The notes below the pieces were generated by a model. That model was not told the origin of the DNA. It saw only the letters and a list, made by a program, of their open reading frames with translations, and made no database searches. Below, one piece after another: positions 1 through 8,816 of a stretch of DNA of 12,645 nt. Each line of letters opens with the position of its first letter. Positions within the stretch are counted from its first letter, which is position 1. The DNA is from Acanthaster planci (Eukaryota > Echinodermata > Asteroidea > Valvatida > Acanthasteridae). The DNA lies in the NCBI RefSeq assembly GCF_001949145.1, contig NW_019091459.1:920598-933242 (forward strand), in the 5' to 3' direction. The position numbers were made by a program, and so were the translations under genes.

Positions 1-2000
1 ACCCCAATTCTTAAGTGAACGCGTCACTGATCGTACTCGTGTATTACACTCAAAGGACACACCCCCAGATCTGCACACAGTAATGACCATAGGCTGAGAG
101 TGTTGTGGCTTGGGCTGGAATGGATCGGCTCGAAGCTGAAGCTTCTTGCCGTAGACACGCTCGTTATCGCCTAGCCGCAGACAGTTCAGTCGGGCACGGT
201 CTTACTACTTTCCAACATCATACAATAATGAGAGCAGAACATGGCTCCGCTTTTTCCCCCAAAATAAAATGGCTAGAGTTAAGTTTAACGCATGTTACCT
301 TGCCCATTTGACGCCTTTAGGTTATGCGTACACGCCTACTTTCTGCCTAAAACACCACACACTTCAGCAAGTAGGATTTTTTTAACAAAGAATACTTCAT
401 AGGTAAGAAAGTAATTGGTATATTCATTGATCTAATATCAGCACCAACACCCTAAGAAAACAACACCATGAAATAAAAGCAAGGATGTCAGGACAGCGAG
501 TATGAAGTGTGATATTTTTCCTCACTCATGTCAAAATAATGAGCCCGAAGCCGCACTCAGATTTGAATTTGCCCCCCCCCCCAACAGAAATCTGGATACG
601 CTGCTGCTTCTACTCCCTCTTACGTTGGGGGCGAATATGCCCATTCATTGATCGCTCAGAGGTTTCATAATTGGTAACTTTTCGTCTCTTTAAACCTAAT
701 CTCTAGACTTCACTACTACAAGCTGCCATCTTCACCCTTACCATCAGTTTTATGTGCAGAAATTTGCAAAGTCAGGGTTCATTATTTGCCGATTTTGTTC
801 CATTCTTTTCATAGGTTTTAGAAGTTATAGCTTCCCATCGAACACAACGTGTACTTTTAGCAAAAAAGGTTTCAAAGCATTAACCTGTAGTCAATTCAAA
901 ATTAACAAAGTGACCCTTTGGTTATTTATTACAAAACAATTAAAAGAGAATTGCACGTGAACGGCATATAGTTTCCTCGAAGCCAACCAGATTGGCTCTT
1001 GTTGTATTTGCTATGATGGATGTGTCCATTATCTTGTCCCGCTTGACACCTGCACACCACCTGACCTGATGGGCACTGTAACATCCATGAATATATGAAT
1101 ACCTGTCTGAAGTATGCCTCGCGCCACTGTACAACATTTGAGATATACGTCAATTTAACTTTAGGGCCGAACATCTAAAACTATCGGGGTGGTTGCGGCC
1201 TGGGGGAAATTAAACAAAAACTGTGCCTCATTGAATCAATTCGACTCAACCCGGGTGCACTCACGACACGTGAAACGTCGAGAGAATTCCAACAAATGCT
1301 TGTCTGTGTAACAGCAGGTGCAGGTCCATGTTAGCCACAGGTACAAATACTAATATACCAATGGTGCTGCCAAAGACACAATTGCAAGTCCTTGGATAAG
1401 TTCATATCAGCACACTCTAGGCACGACTGATTTTCGTCTGAATGTGCACATTGAGACATCTGTCGACTCTCAATGAGGGCGCACTTACTCGAGGAATCTA
1501 CGCTTCCTTGTGGGTCAAGCGCGTCCCGATAAATTGTTTGATCAACGCTCCAAGTTAGAACGAGGCTATGCACACTGTGTTAATGTCAAATGCCAATTCA
1601 TGGTGGGTACAAAGACGTTATTTGCAATGGAATGAAATCGAAGCCTGGCTGGTCGAAACAGGAATCACCTGCTTGATATGAACCCTGCAAACAAGCGTCG
1701 TTGATATAGAAATCGATGATGTGGACATTGTCGATACTGGTTTCGGTTTACAGACTATGGCAGGCTTGAACCAGTGAACATCAGAGACTGGGACACGGCA
1801 ACTACACAGACCGGCCAAGGAGTGACGTCCAGTTGACATGATACACTAGAAGGATCTTCAAGACTTGGTCATTTTCCATGTGACTTCAAGGCAACTATAA
1901 AAACGGGGAATTTCTTCATTTATTTTTTTATATTCAAAACATCACTTTTCATAGATGCAAGCTGCACGTTATAATACGACACAAGTGTTTTTAAATTAAT
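1..2000. other. Gene-free stretch
   Basis: Several short open frames occur on both strands (for example around 105-311, 929-1174, 1331-1573 and 1618-1839), but none has convincing splice sites, family resemblance or a consistent neighbour. Apart from the C11 run I see nothing supportable. Confidence 0.6.
572..582 (+). repeat. C11 homopolymer
   Basis: A run of eleven C residues in an otherwise AT-rich non-coding stretch. It is prone to slippage and sequencing error. Confidence 0.85.
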
Positions 2001-2031
2001 GGTTAGGGTTAAATTAAGGGTTTAGGGTTAA
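2001..2031 (+). repeat. Interstitial telomere-like tract
   Basis: GGTTAGGGTTAAATTAAGGG followed by TTTAGGGTTA contains two exact TTAGGG units and one degenerate unit. TTAGGG is the telomere repeat of most animals. The tract is too short and worn to mark a chromosome end. It is best read as an interstitial relic or a chance repeat. Confidence 0.5.
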
Positions 2032-2629
2032 GTGATTTGCAATTTCAATCACGCCTTAGTTTATAATACCTTTCAAGAATGTTAAGACGTTGTGAATTTA
2101 CGTATGAATGCTATTTGAAGCCTGGTGGTCTTGGTGAGGTCAGCATCTACCCACTGTCTTCAGATATTGTAGAGTCGTCTTGAAATGTATTCATAAATAA
2201 ATGTTTTACTGACATCACCTTTCATCAAACAGAGTTAACCCTTTAATGTTTCCCTCTACGTCCATTTTTGCTATAAAGTTTCCCGTTTCAAACTTCCAGA
2301 GAAACAAAAGTAAACAAAAATTCAATAATGGTATTCTGGGAAAACGTCTAATTTCTCAACACTTCATTATCAAATTTTAAGCAAAAATTTCTTGTTCCCT
2401 TCCCAATTTTGTGGTCTACATTGCTTTCATTTTACCACAGAGCGCATGCAGTCAGTTATAACCCCAAATACCAAACATTATCAGGTTGATCAAATCACAT
2501 ATCGGACGCTCGAAGAATAGCCTGTCACTTCGACTGTCTTTGTCAATTTGGGTCAAACGCAGTTTCGGATCTTCTTCAATTAAATCCTCTGCTTGTTTTT
2601 CAAGTAGCGAATTTCCGTTGCATTGTTAA
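2032..2629. other. Gene-free stretch
   Basis: AT-rich non-coding sequence. A 38-codon plus-strand open segment ends at about 2182 and is followed by an AATAAA near 2196. That is weakly like a gene end, but no upstream exon was found. Confidence 0.6.
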
Positions 2630-2803
2630 TTAACACCAGCAGTTCATGTTCACAGTTGCAGAGACGAACTCGAACGAGCCGTTTGTATGTTCAGCGGACA
2701 CCTGCAAGCCACCCGACAAGAGATATTCATTAAAATCTGCATCCCCGCCGATTGAAATGCGCCTCTGCACATAGTCACGGTTGCTTGTAAAGGATACTTC
2801 CCA
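2630..2803 (-). CDS. Unidentified terminal-exon-like coding segment
   Basis: An open segment of 57 codons ending in TAA, with many RNY codons and a strand-like protein pattern (WEVSFTSNRDYVQRRISIGG near the start, NGSFEFVSATVNMNCWC at the end). It suggests the last exon of a beta-rich, perhaps secreted, protein. A good acceptor (TTTGCTTTGCAG) precedes it at 2810, but using it in this frame meets TGG then TGA (2806-2804). So either a later acceptor is used, the segment is decayed, or another frame is read: the +1 frame is also open for about 52 codons. I do not recognise the family. Confidence 0.3.
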   Translation of the reverse strand, partial: WEVSFTSNRDYVQRRISIGGDADFNEYLLSGGLQVSAEHTNGSFEFVSATVNMNCWC

Positions 2804-2875
2804 TCACCACTGCAAAGCAAATTAAATACTTGTTAATTACAAGAATAACTCCAAAGGCTTCCTCTTTTCTAAAGT

Positions 2876-2895
2876 AAATAAATGAATGAATGAAA
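2876..2895 (+). repeat. Short AATG/AAAT microsatellite
   Basis: AAATAAATGAATGAATGAAA, a few tetranucleotide units. Ordinary low-complexity sequence. Confidence 0.7.
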
Positions 2896-3072
2896 AGTTC
2901 ATATTGTTGGACTCTCTTTTACACGCTTCTAGAAAGGTGGTCCTTTAAAAAATTCCACAAAACAAAAACACGCGTACATTAATAATTATTAAATTATCAA
3001 TAATACTGTCAAAGCAGTTGATCACTTCCACTTGTGACAAAAGCCCCTGATTTGTGATCAATTTCTACGGCC

Positions 3073-3086
3073 AGGGTTCGAACCCT
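3073..3086. repeat. B-box-like palindrome (possible tRNA-derived SINE trace)
   Basis: AGGGTTCGAACCCT is a perfect 14-nt palindrome containing GGTTCGAACC, the pol III B-box core of tRNA genes. Neither strand offers a matching A-box or a foldable acceptor stem, so this is not a tRNA gene. A fragment of a tRNA-derived SINE is possible, because AATAAAGAGAGAAAAAAA lies about 200 nt downstream on the plus strand. Confidence 0.25.
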
Positions 3087-3505
3087 ACCGAATCCGACAT
3101 ATTTGTTTGTGTAACTGATAAATGACCTCCCTCTGGTCTTACTTCCAGGGTCTCCTACAGATTTCAAAATTGAAATTTTGTTTATCGCCCTCCTGACGTC
3201 TGTTTGTAGTATATGTTGAATGTGTATAGGCCCCTATCTGAGGATTCGTGGGTTCCAGCACTAGACGAAGTCTGAATAAAGAGAGAAAAAAAGTCCCCCA
3301 ATTCTTCCTAAATTGTGCCTTCATTGTCGATACCTGGCATCAAACAACAGCACCTCTGCAGGAATCTCTGGTAGACGGTTGGGACCGATGTTCACATCAG
3401 AGAATAAAGCAGAAACCTAAATTTAAACAATCTCATTGGTTTCAGCCGGGGCTTTCATATGTGCCAGTTATTTGCTAGAATAATACATGGCCCCTTATGT
3501 TTTAC

Positions 3506-3568
3506 CTGTTTGACGCATCCTGGAGCGATGTCTTGGGCTTCGTTTCCAGTAATTCCTATTGTACACAT
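3506..3568 (-). CDS. Unidentified exon-like segment upstream of the 2630-2803 segment
   Basis: A 21-codon frame starting MCTIGITGNEAQDIAPGC and ending CAG^GTAAAA, a plausible donor. A pyrimidine-rich tract (CTCCCTCCTGTCTTTG) and AG dinucleotides lie just upstream on the same strand. It could therefore be an internal exon instead of a start. It sits about 700 nt upstream of the 2630-2803 segment in the same orientation. Joined at phase 0, the pair meets a TGA two codons in. Read in the second frame (ELLETKPKTSLQDAS from acceptor CAATAG), it joins without a stop to the alternative frame. Which is right, if either, is unresolved. Confidence 0.22.
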
Positions 3569-3700
3569 ACTTACAAACTTATCCAAAACCAGTGACAAAG
3601 ACAGGAGGGAGTTATAAAATGAGTTTAGATAAATGTTGTAAAATAATACTTCACTTTAAAATCCCGTCAGAAATCCCAATTCATTTTGCCCCCAGCAGCA

Positions 3701-4036
3701 TTAAGGTCGGACACACCGAGAATTGAAGTTAGGTTTAAAGATTGACTTCAGCGATAGGCGGTCACCCGTCACCGACAAAGCAACAACTCGCTCCAGGGAA
3801 AACTTAGACATCCCGAAGAAAGCTGTGTTTGCATTACAGGCAAAATTGGATTGAAATCTCAGAATGAACGCTCTAATTCGGTCCAATTTCGTGGGGAAAA
3901 CGGATCGGATTAGTCGGCTTGATCCTATTAGGGGTGGCAGTCGCCGGCAGACTTGACGTTCAGGAGTCGCTGTGCTGTTTGGAGGGCCGCAAGGACTCCC
4001 TTGACGGACAGAAACAATTTGGAAGCCTGAAGGGGA
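3701..4036 (-). CDS. Unidentified open segment overlapping the 3928-4272 frame
   Basis: Stop-free for about 111 codons and ending in TAA. It has no good ATG until GGGATGTCTAAG near its C-terminal third (MSKFSLERVVALSVTGDR). A candidate acceptor, CCCCTTCAG, lies at its upstream edge. The overlap with the 3928-4272 frame in another phase could be explained by a frameshifted old gene. The upstream part is Pro/Ser/Arg-rich, which is more typical of a shadow frame. Confidence 0.15.
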   Translation of the reverse strand, partial: SPSGFQIVSVRQGSPCGPPNSTATPERQVCRRLPPLIGSSRLIRSVFPTKLDRIRAFILRFQSNFACNANTAFFGMSKFSLERVVALSVTGDRLSLKSIFKPNFNSRCVRP

Positions 4037-4272
4037 TTATGATTGAGCAGGGCTAGCAAACATGTCACAGCGGTAGAACTTGGAAAATTGTCGTCTAGCT
4101 TGAAATAAATGGGTAGCAATTGCAACAAAAATTCGGATTTGTAGGTCGCCCTGAAAAAAATGGCCGATTTTTCATGGTTTAACGTGAACAATGACTGCGT
4201 CAATTCAAAATGGGCAAATTGGCGATAGAAATCAAACCTGCAATGCTTGACTGGCTCTCCTGATAGAGTCAT
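3928..4272 (-). CDS. Unidentified 114-codon open frame
   Basis: Starts MTLSGEPVKHCRFDFYRQ and runs to TAA. It has a helix-like, leucine-rich C-terminal half (AVTCLLALLNHNPLQASKLF), one of the longest clean ORFs in the window. There is no GTRAGT donor inside it, so it would be a single exon with its own stop. It overlaps a second minus-strand frame (4036-3701) in another phase. The family is not recognised. It could be a small gene, a decayed retrocopy or transposon fragment, or a chance ORF in a CpG-richer patch. Confidence 0.3.
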   Translation of the reverse strand: MTLSGEPVKHCRFDFYRQFAHFELTQSLFTLNHEKSAIFFRATYKSEFLLQLLPIYFKLDDNFPSSTAVTCLLALLNHNPLQASKLFLSVKGVLAALQTAQRLLNVKSAGDCHP

Positions 4273-4293
4273 CCATACTAATGATGGCTTCTT

Positions 4294-4307
4294 CCCTCTG
4301 GTGGCGC
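4294..4307 (+). promoter_or_regulatory. CTCF-like site
   Basis: CCCTCTGGTGGCGC (complement GCGCCACCAGAGGG) matches the core of the bilaterian CTCF motif. It lies about 20 bp upstream of the 3928-4272 frame. Short motifs occur by chance, and occupancy is not visible from sequence. Confidence 0.3.
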
Positions 4308-5526
4308 ATTAAGCTTTCATGACGGGAGGCGAGGCAAAGTCAAGACATGTTTAGCCTACTGTTCCTAGCGTTGGGGTTTGACGCAATAGCCGACACCTGA
4401 GCGGTTAAGCATCCTGATTTTGTTGGGTTGCTTTCAACTTGTGAAGGCAGGCGAAAGGATTGCATCTGTCTCCTTGCAGACCTCATTTATTCTATATACA
4501 TGTACCATTCGATAGACACGTTCGTCACCACCAGCATCTCAAGTGATAAGCAGCTCTTCGTCTGTCCTTTTTTAGCAAAGCCTGCAAACAAGGGTTACTT
4601 CATTCCCTTCACATCATAATTAAGACTCCATAATTATGATTACAATATCATTTGATTTAAGATACTCTATAAACAATCCATCAATAAAAATCTCTTTCTA
4701 ATGCACTGTGAAGTGGATGAAGTATTGTAGCGCCATCGCAGAGTGTAAGGACTTGCAACGGAGCAAGCGACTAGACTTGTCAAAAGACTTGTAATAACGG
4801 CTTGACTTCAACACTGCAATTTCATAAAGATTTATTTGCCGTGCACCATATAGCAGTAGGCCTAATTGTCGAAACATTTTTGGTGAACACGGCTAATGCG
4901 CTTTACACTGTAATTCGATTCTCTTTGAAATGTGGAGTGCATTGATTATTTCGGAATTACCGAGCCGTCGACTTGTCAAGGTAGTCAAATAGGGCCTGCC
5001 CTGTTTACGTCACCAAGTGACTGCTGAAACTATGGCCGGCCGCCAGTACAATAAAAGAATAATTCACAGAGTTAAAAATCCCACACAGCTATCAAACACC
5101 ACTGAAATACCAATGAACTATTGAAAATACTTTCCTCTTAAAAATAGGGCAAATTTTGATTCTAAGGTTAAAAGAAAAACCTCGGCAAACACTTGCTACC
5201 CATGCGTAGGCCTACCGAAGGAAAAATAAAAGAGGTCAATAGCAAGAACCGCTGTGCGACAAGGTCTAAGTTGCGGTTTCCAATCCAAGCTTAGGACTCC
5301 CATCTGTCGCCTTCGAGGATGCTAATTAGTTTCATTATTAAAAATGAAGACACAAACCGCCTTGCTTAGACCACGTTCCGACCCTCCTCGGGTATATTAC
5401 GGCAGTAAACTTCAGTGTGCACCCATCCACTCACAGAATTTACATCGATGACGCCCCCCCTTCCACTGATGTTAACTTTCTCTAGCAAGCGAAGGCGCTG
5501 TCATCAGCTTTTATACAGAACTGTGA
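4308..5526. other. Gene-free stretch
   Basis: AT-rich sequence with only short, unconvincing frames on either strand. No repeats longer than simple runs were noticed. Confidence 0.6.
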
Positions 5527-5724
5527 GGAGAAGGCGTGCCAACCTCAGACTCCGAAATAAATTATGTGTTCAGCAAGCATACAGCTCCTGGTGCCAACTG
5601 TCCACGTGCACTGACGCAAAATCCACCATTTTGGTTCCAACAATTCAGGCACTCATGTCGCAACAACTCTCGTAGACACGTGTACAGCTCTGCTCTCAGG
5701 GTTGCAGCACAGTGCACTAACTGA
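5527..5724 (+). CDS. Unidentified terminal-exon-like open segment
   Basis: Stop-free from 5527 to a TGA at 5724. It reads SEINYVFSKHTAPGANCPRA and further on NPPFWFQQFRHSCRNN, ending AAQCTN, with several cysteines. A candidate acceptor (CCAACCTCAG) lies inside its first codons, so it could be a last exon of a plus-strand gene. An opposite-strand frame and a second plus frame are also open here. No partner exon or polyadenylation signal was found. Confidence 0.18.
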   Translation, partial: GEGVPTSDSEINYVFSKHTAPGANCPRALTQNPPFWFQQFRHSCRNNSRRHVYSSALRVAAQCTN

Positions 5725-7146
5725 AGCGCAAAAATCAACAAAGTTTTGGGCTCAATGATATTTAAGCCAAAATTGCTGGAGATTCCCAAACAATTAATTT
5801 ATTGTCTTGTCCTTGGTCTTTCAATTTTTTGGTGGCTTAGCTAATTGTATGTTTATTATTCACGCAGAATATTGCCAAACCTGTTCACTGCCATTTTTCT
5901 ACAAGCTCATCCCTCGACCGCCCTCTATTTCTGTAGCACTTATGACCATTTTCCAATCCTGCCCTCGGCCATCAACCTCAAAAACCAGCGTGTTGATTCT
6001 GGTCTAAATTTACACAATTCCACGACTTTGAGGGCCTAAATTTTCCTTTTTCAAAGGAAACTATGGGCACCTTTCTTTAGTTCACTGCTCCCACAGGCGG
6101 AGAATTTCTGATTGGAATACTCTCCTCATTACTGAAAACATTAGGGCACAATTTGAAAAAAAGATGACTTTTTTTTTTCATTATTTCAAGCTATCTTAGA
6201 ATTTTATTTCCTCATTCAATTTTTCCCCAAGCAAACACAGCATACCTATTTATTTCCATTTCGTAGTATTCTGTGACTTGTCTACGGCGGAATACAACTT
6301 TCCATTCCTCAACAAATCCCCAAATACACTGACAACTCAAACAACAGTCATCAGTTATATCATCTCCAATTTTTAGTACTTTTCCTTCTAGTTTTTTCTC
6401 AATTCGAACAGCAAACTGAAGCACAATTCTTACATCACAAGGGTAGTTATTACATCCAGCTTACAAAGCTGACAAATGCTCCATTAGAAACTTTTACCAA
6501 TAATTCACACAAATATTCCATTTCATCCATGCAGACCCACATCTTCCTTCTGAACTTCAGCTGTCTCCATGGCTATGGTGTATTTATCTTAACAAGCTAG
6601 CAGATACGGTTGTCAAGTTGTCAACAAGCGAGGGGCAAGACAGAATCAAGTACAGTATCAAACACTCATGTAAATGTGCAATGTACCAGTCTTATGCATT
6701 TGTGAAGAGTTGTTGGACTCTCCACGTCTCCTCAGTGTCCAACATTATCAATCAAGTCTCAAGTTATGATCAGTTGGAAAACATTTATTTTCTGAATATA
6801 TATATTAAACACCTTTGAACAATGCCACGAAATTTGAGAAAGTTGCCCGGGCTAATTACAAGGAGCAGGTATGGGACAAACCATTCCTTTAGTTAATTTC
6901 AACATGCAAGTACCAGAGCCAGAACAATGAAAAATTGTGACTTTTTAGACCTTTTACAAATCCAAACAAGGGCTGAAGAGATAATTTACACAAGGTTAAC
7001 AGCTGAAGCTTATTTTTTTCAATTTCCGTACTTGCTGGCAGACACTTAGTGTAATGGCGTCCACAGGATTAAAATGTGAGCAACGCTCAAATAAAAAGCT
7101 CGTTGTGTGGCCCCATGTCACACCTACAGAGTTTTGCACTTAAGCA
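5725..7146. other. Gene-free stretch
   Basis: AT-rich, with a T10 run near 6170 and a perfect 8-bp hairpin (TTTCCTTT/AAAGGAAA) at 6042-6060. A minus-strand frame at 6212-6424 lacks an ATG start, splice support and family resemblance. Confidence 0.6.
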
Positions 7147-7534
7147 TTAAAATAATGTCCTAGATAAGTGCAGACTTTTAACAGACTGGGCCCAATTCAA
7201 TAAACTACCAAGCAAGGCAATGCCTGCTGACAAGACATCTTTCGATTCACACAGGGACCGCAAGAAGGTTTCACAAATGGTATGCCAAGTTGACAAGCCC
7301 CTGGCATTGCTGGCGTTACGTCTGCACTTTGTATTCTTTCTATACCCAAACATGCCAGAGCTTTTCTAACCTCAGTCTCACTGACTGGCAGAGATCACAA
7401 AATATCCCTTCTCTTGTCCCATCATGAGCAGCAGTGGTCAGGACCTGAGCCATGCACAGAGTTACCACACAATTGTCGCCATTGATTGAAACAAAATGGC
7501 AGGTGTACATATACATGAATGCGCAAAACCACAC
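7147..7534. other. Open-frame-dense stretch, coding status unresolved
   Basis: Three open segments overlap here: two on the minus strand (7353-7147 and 7534-7340) and one on the plus strand (about 7152-7372, including MPADKTSFDSHRDRKKVS). They cannot all be real, none has convincing splice sites at both ends, and I recognise no family. The low stop density on both strands is the only firm observation. Confidence 0.2.
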
Positions 7535-7571
7535 ACTCTACTCTGTACACAATGACCGGCCATTTTGTTTC
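7488..7571. promoter_or_regulatory. 13-bp inverted repeat with YY1-like cores
   Basis: GAAACAAAATGGC at 7488-7500 and its exact complement at 7559-7571, 58 bp apart. Each arm contains CAAAATGGC, a YY1-type core, pointing towards the other. A paired arrangement like this can mark a promoter or enhancer, but no adjoining gene is established. Confidence 0.3.
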
Positions 7572-7783
7572 CAACTCTGGTCTGTTTAGGGTATCGAGGT
7601 GACTACGTCACAGACACAATTCAATGTGTAAAAGGCATTAGCGTGAGAATCAGCACACGAACCAATGCACGCGCGTAATCCATCCGTTTGCACTGCACTC
7701 TCTTGTTCACAGTGATGTCACACTTTGGTACTCTTATAACAACCAGTCTCCTGGACTAATGTTTAAGAAGCATGGGCACAAGA

Positions 7784-7972
7784 CTAGACCAGGAAAACGC
7801 AAGCATCATTTGCTAGTTTCAGCATCAACTGCGATTCAGGCAGAAACACTCTCATTTTAGGAAGCAAATCAAGGTCATTTCCTGAAACCAAAGATCCCTT
7901 TGTTATGTCCTCAACCATGAATATACAGTCCAAAGCAGATAAGAAGAGCACTGCATTACAAACTTTAGTCAT
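7784..7972 (-). CDS. Unidentified 62-codon open frame downstream of PFDN2
   Basis: Starts MTKVCNAVLFLSALDCIFMV and ends VFLV then TAG, with a hydrophobic N-terminus followed by a leucine-rich part. It has no obvious splice signals and no recognised family. It begins about 540 nt beyond the PFDN2 polyadenylation signal on the same strand, so it could be a small separate unit or chance. Confidence 0.15.
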   Translation of the reverse strand: MTKVCNAVLFLSALDCIFMVEDITKGSLVSGNDLDLLPKMRVFLPESQLMLKLANDACVFLV

Positions 7973-8507
7973 GTTTATAGCAAGGAAACTCTTATGTCCC
8001 CAACTCTTTGCTTTTCGTATTTTCCATTACTGATAATACAAGGTATCTTTTATAACAATGCAATTTGTAAAGTCCCACGGACCTTGTTTAACAGTGTTGC
8101 ACCGTACACTCTAATGGTCATAATATTTCAAACACAAGAGTCTATTTTCAGGGGCTTAGCAAAGGCCTTTTCTTTAGGGTGGGATGGGGGTATGCCAGAG
8201 TCACTTTGTCGACTTGTAGCTTGTTTGCCAACCTCATGTCGTGTAAAATTCACAAGGTGCGGAAAATGGAAATCTGTGGTCACTGGTCAGCTACATGTCA
8301 TGATGAAGGTCAAGGATAACGTTTACGTACCAATTTTGGAATCATCTGCCAACCCCAGCTCTATTCGCGGACAGGAACTCACTATTGGGGGGGGTGCCAC
8401 ACCCCACCCCCCACCGGCCCTACACCCCTGTGTATTTTGTTATACTAGGCACATATACTGATCACTACTCAAGCCATATTCAGTAAGGGGCCTTTTGCTC
8501 TGGCGGT
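7973..8507. other. Stretch downstream of PFDN2 without a supported gene
   Basis: A 155-codon plus-strand frame (7994-8461) spans most of it but looks fortuitous: its amino-acid make-up is uneven, it runs through the G8/C-rich tract, and it has no splice or family support. Confidence 0.55.
8387..8415. repeat. G8 run followed by C-rich run
   Basis: Eight G residues (8387-8394), then CACACCCCACCCCCCACC. The G run and the C runs can pair as a small GC-rich hairpin. It lies about 90 nt beyond the PFDN2 AATAAA on the minus-strand reading and may slow transcription there, though that is speculation. Confidence 0.5.
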
Positions 8508-8513
8508 TTTATT
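8508..8513 (-). terminator. PFDN2 polyadenylation signal AATAAA
   Basis: Canonical AATAAA on the minus strand, 130 nt after the PFDN2 stop, which implies a short 3' UTR (about 150 nt). A moderately GU-rich stretch follows around 8450-8475 on the same strand. No closer AATAAA is visible. The cleavage site itself is inferred. Confidence 0.7.
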
Positions 8514-8642
8514 CCCTTGGGGACGTGGATAGTGACAATGCCTATCCATGTGATAACGTGCTCACTGATTTTCATTGCCTCCCTGTATGCATGGTATGGG
8601 GCCAACTGCCCAACAGTTCGTCAGGATTATGGATAAATGAGT

Positions 8643-8816
8643 TTATGTTCCTGATGCTACCAGCACTCCCTGTGTACTGCCTTTGTCTTTGGCCTCTTGT
8701 GCTTGGTTCGGGGCCTGCTCTCCCTTCACTCTGATATTGTGCTTCTCTCTAAACTCGTTGATTTCCTTCCCTTTTCCTTCGACCTGTTTTGTCAGAGCTT
8801 CACAGAGCTTTCCAAG
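8643..8816 (-). CDS. PFDN2: PFDN2 coding exon 3 and stop
   Basis: 174 nt encoding residues 97-153 and a TAA stop. It begins LGKLCEALTKQ after acceptor TTGGCAG and carries the second coiled-coil helix with KGKEINEFREKHNIR, typical of PFDN2. It then has a Gln/Ala/Lys-rich tail. The final GVLV-type tail resembles the end of vertebrate PFDN2, which supports this as the true C-terminus. Confidence 0.95.
   Translation of the reverse strand, partial: LGKLCEALTKQVEGKGKEINEFREKHNIRVKGEQAPNQAQEAKDKGSTQGVLVASGT

Noticed and set aside
2804-2806. In-frame TGA read as selenocysteine in the 2630-2803 segment
   Set aside because: No downstream SECIS-like structure was seen, and alternative splicing or decay is simpler.
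3060-3130. tRNA gene at the GGTTCGAACC block
   Set aside because: There is no A-box, no anticodon arm and no pairing acceptor stem on either strand.
7994-8461. 155-codon plus-strand frame, the longest in the window
   Set aside because: It has irregular composition, reads through a G8/C-rich tract, and shows no splice sites or family resemblance. It is probably fortuitous.
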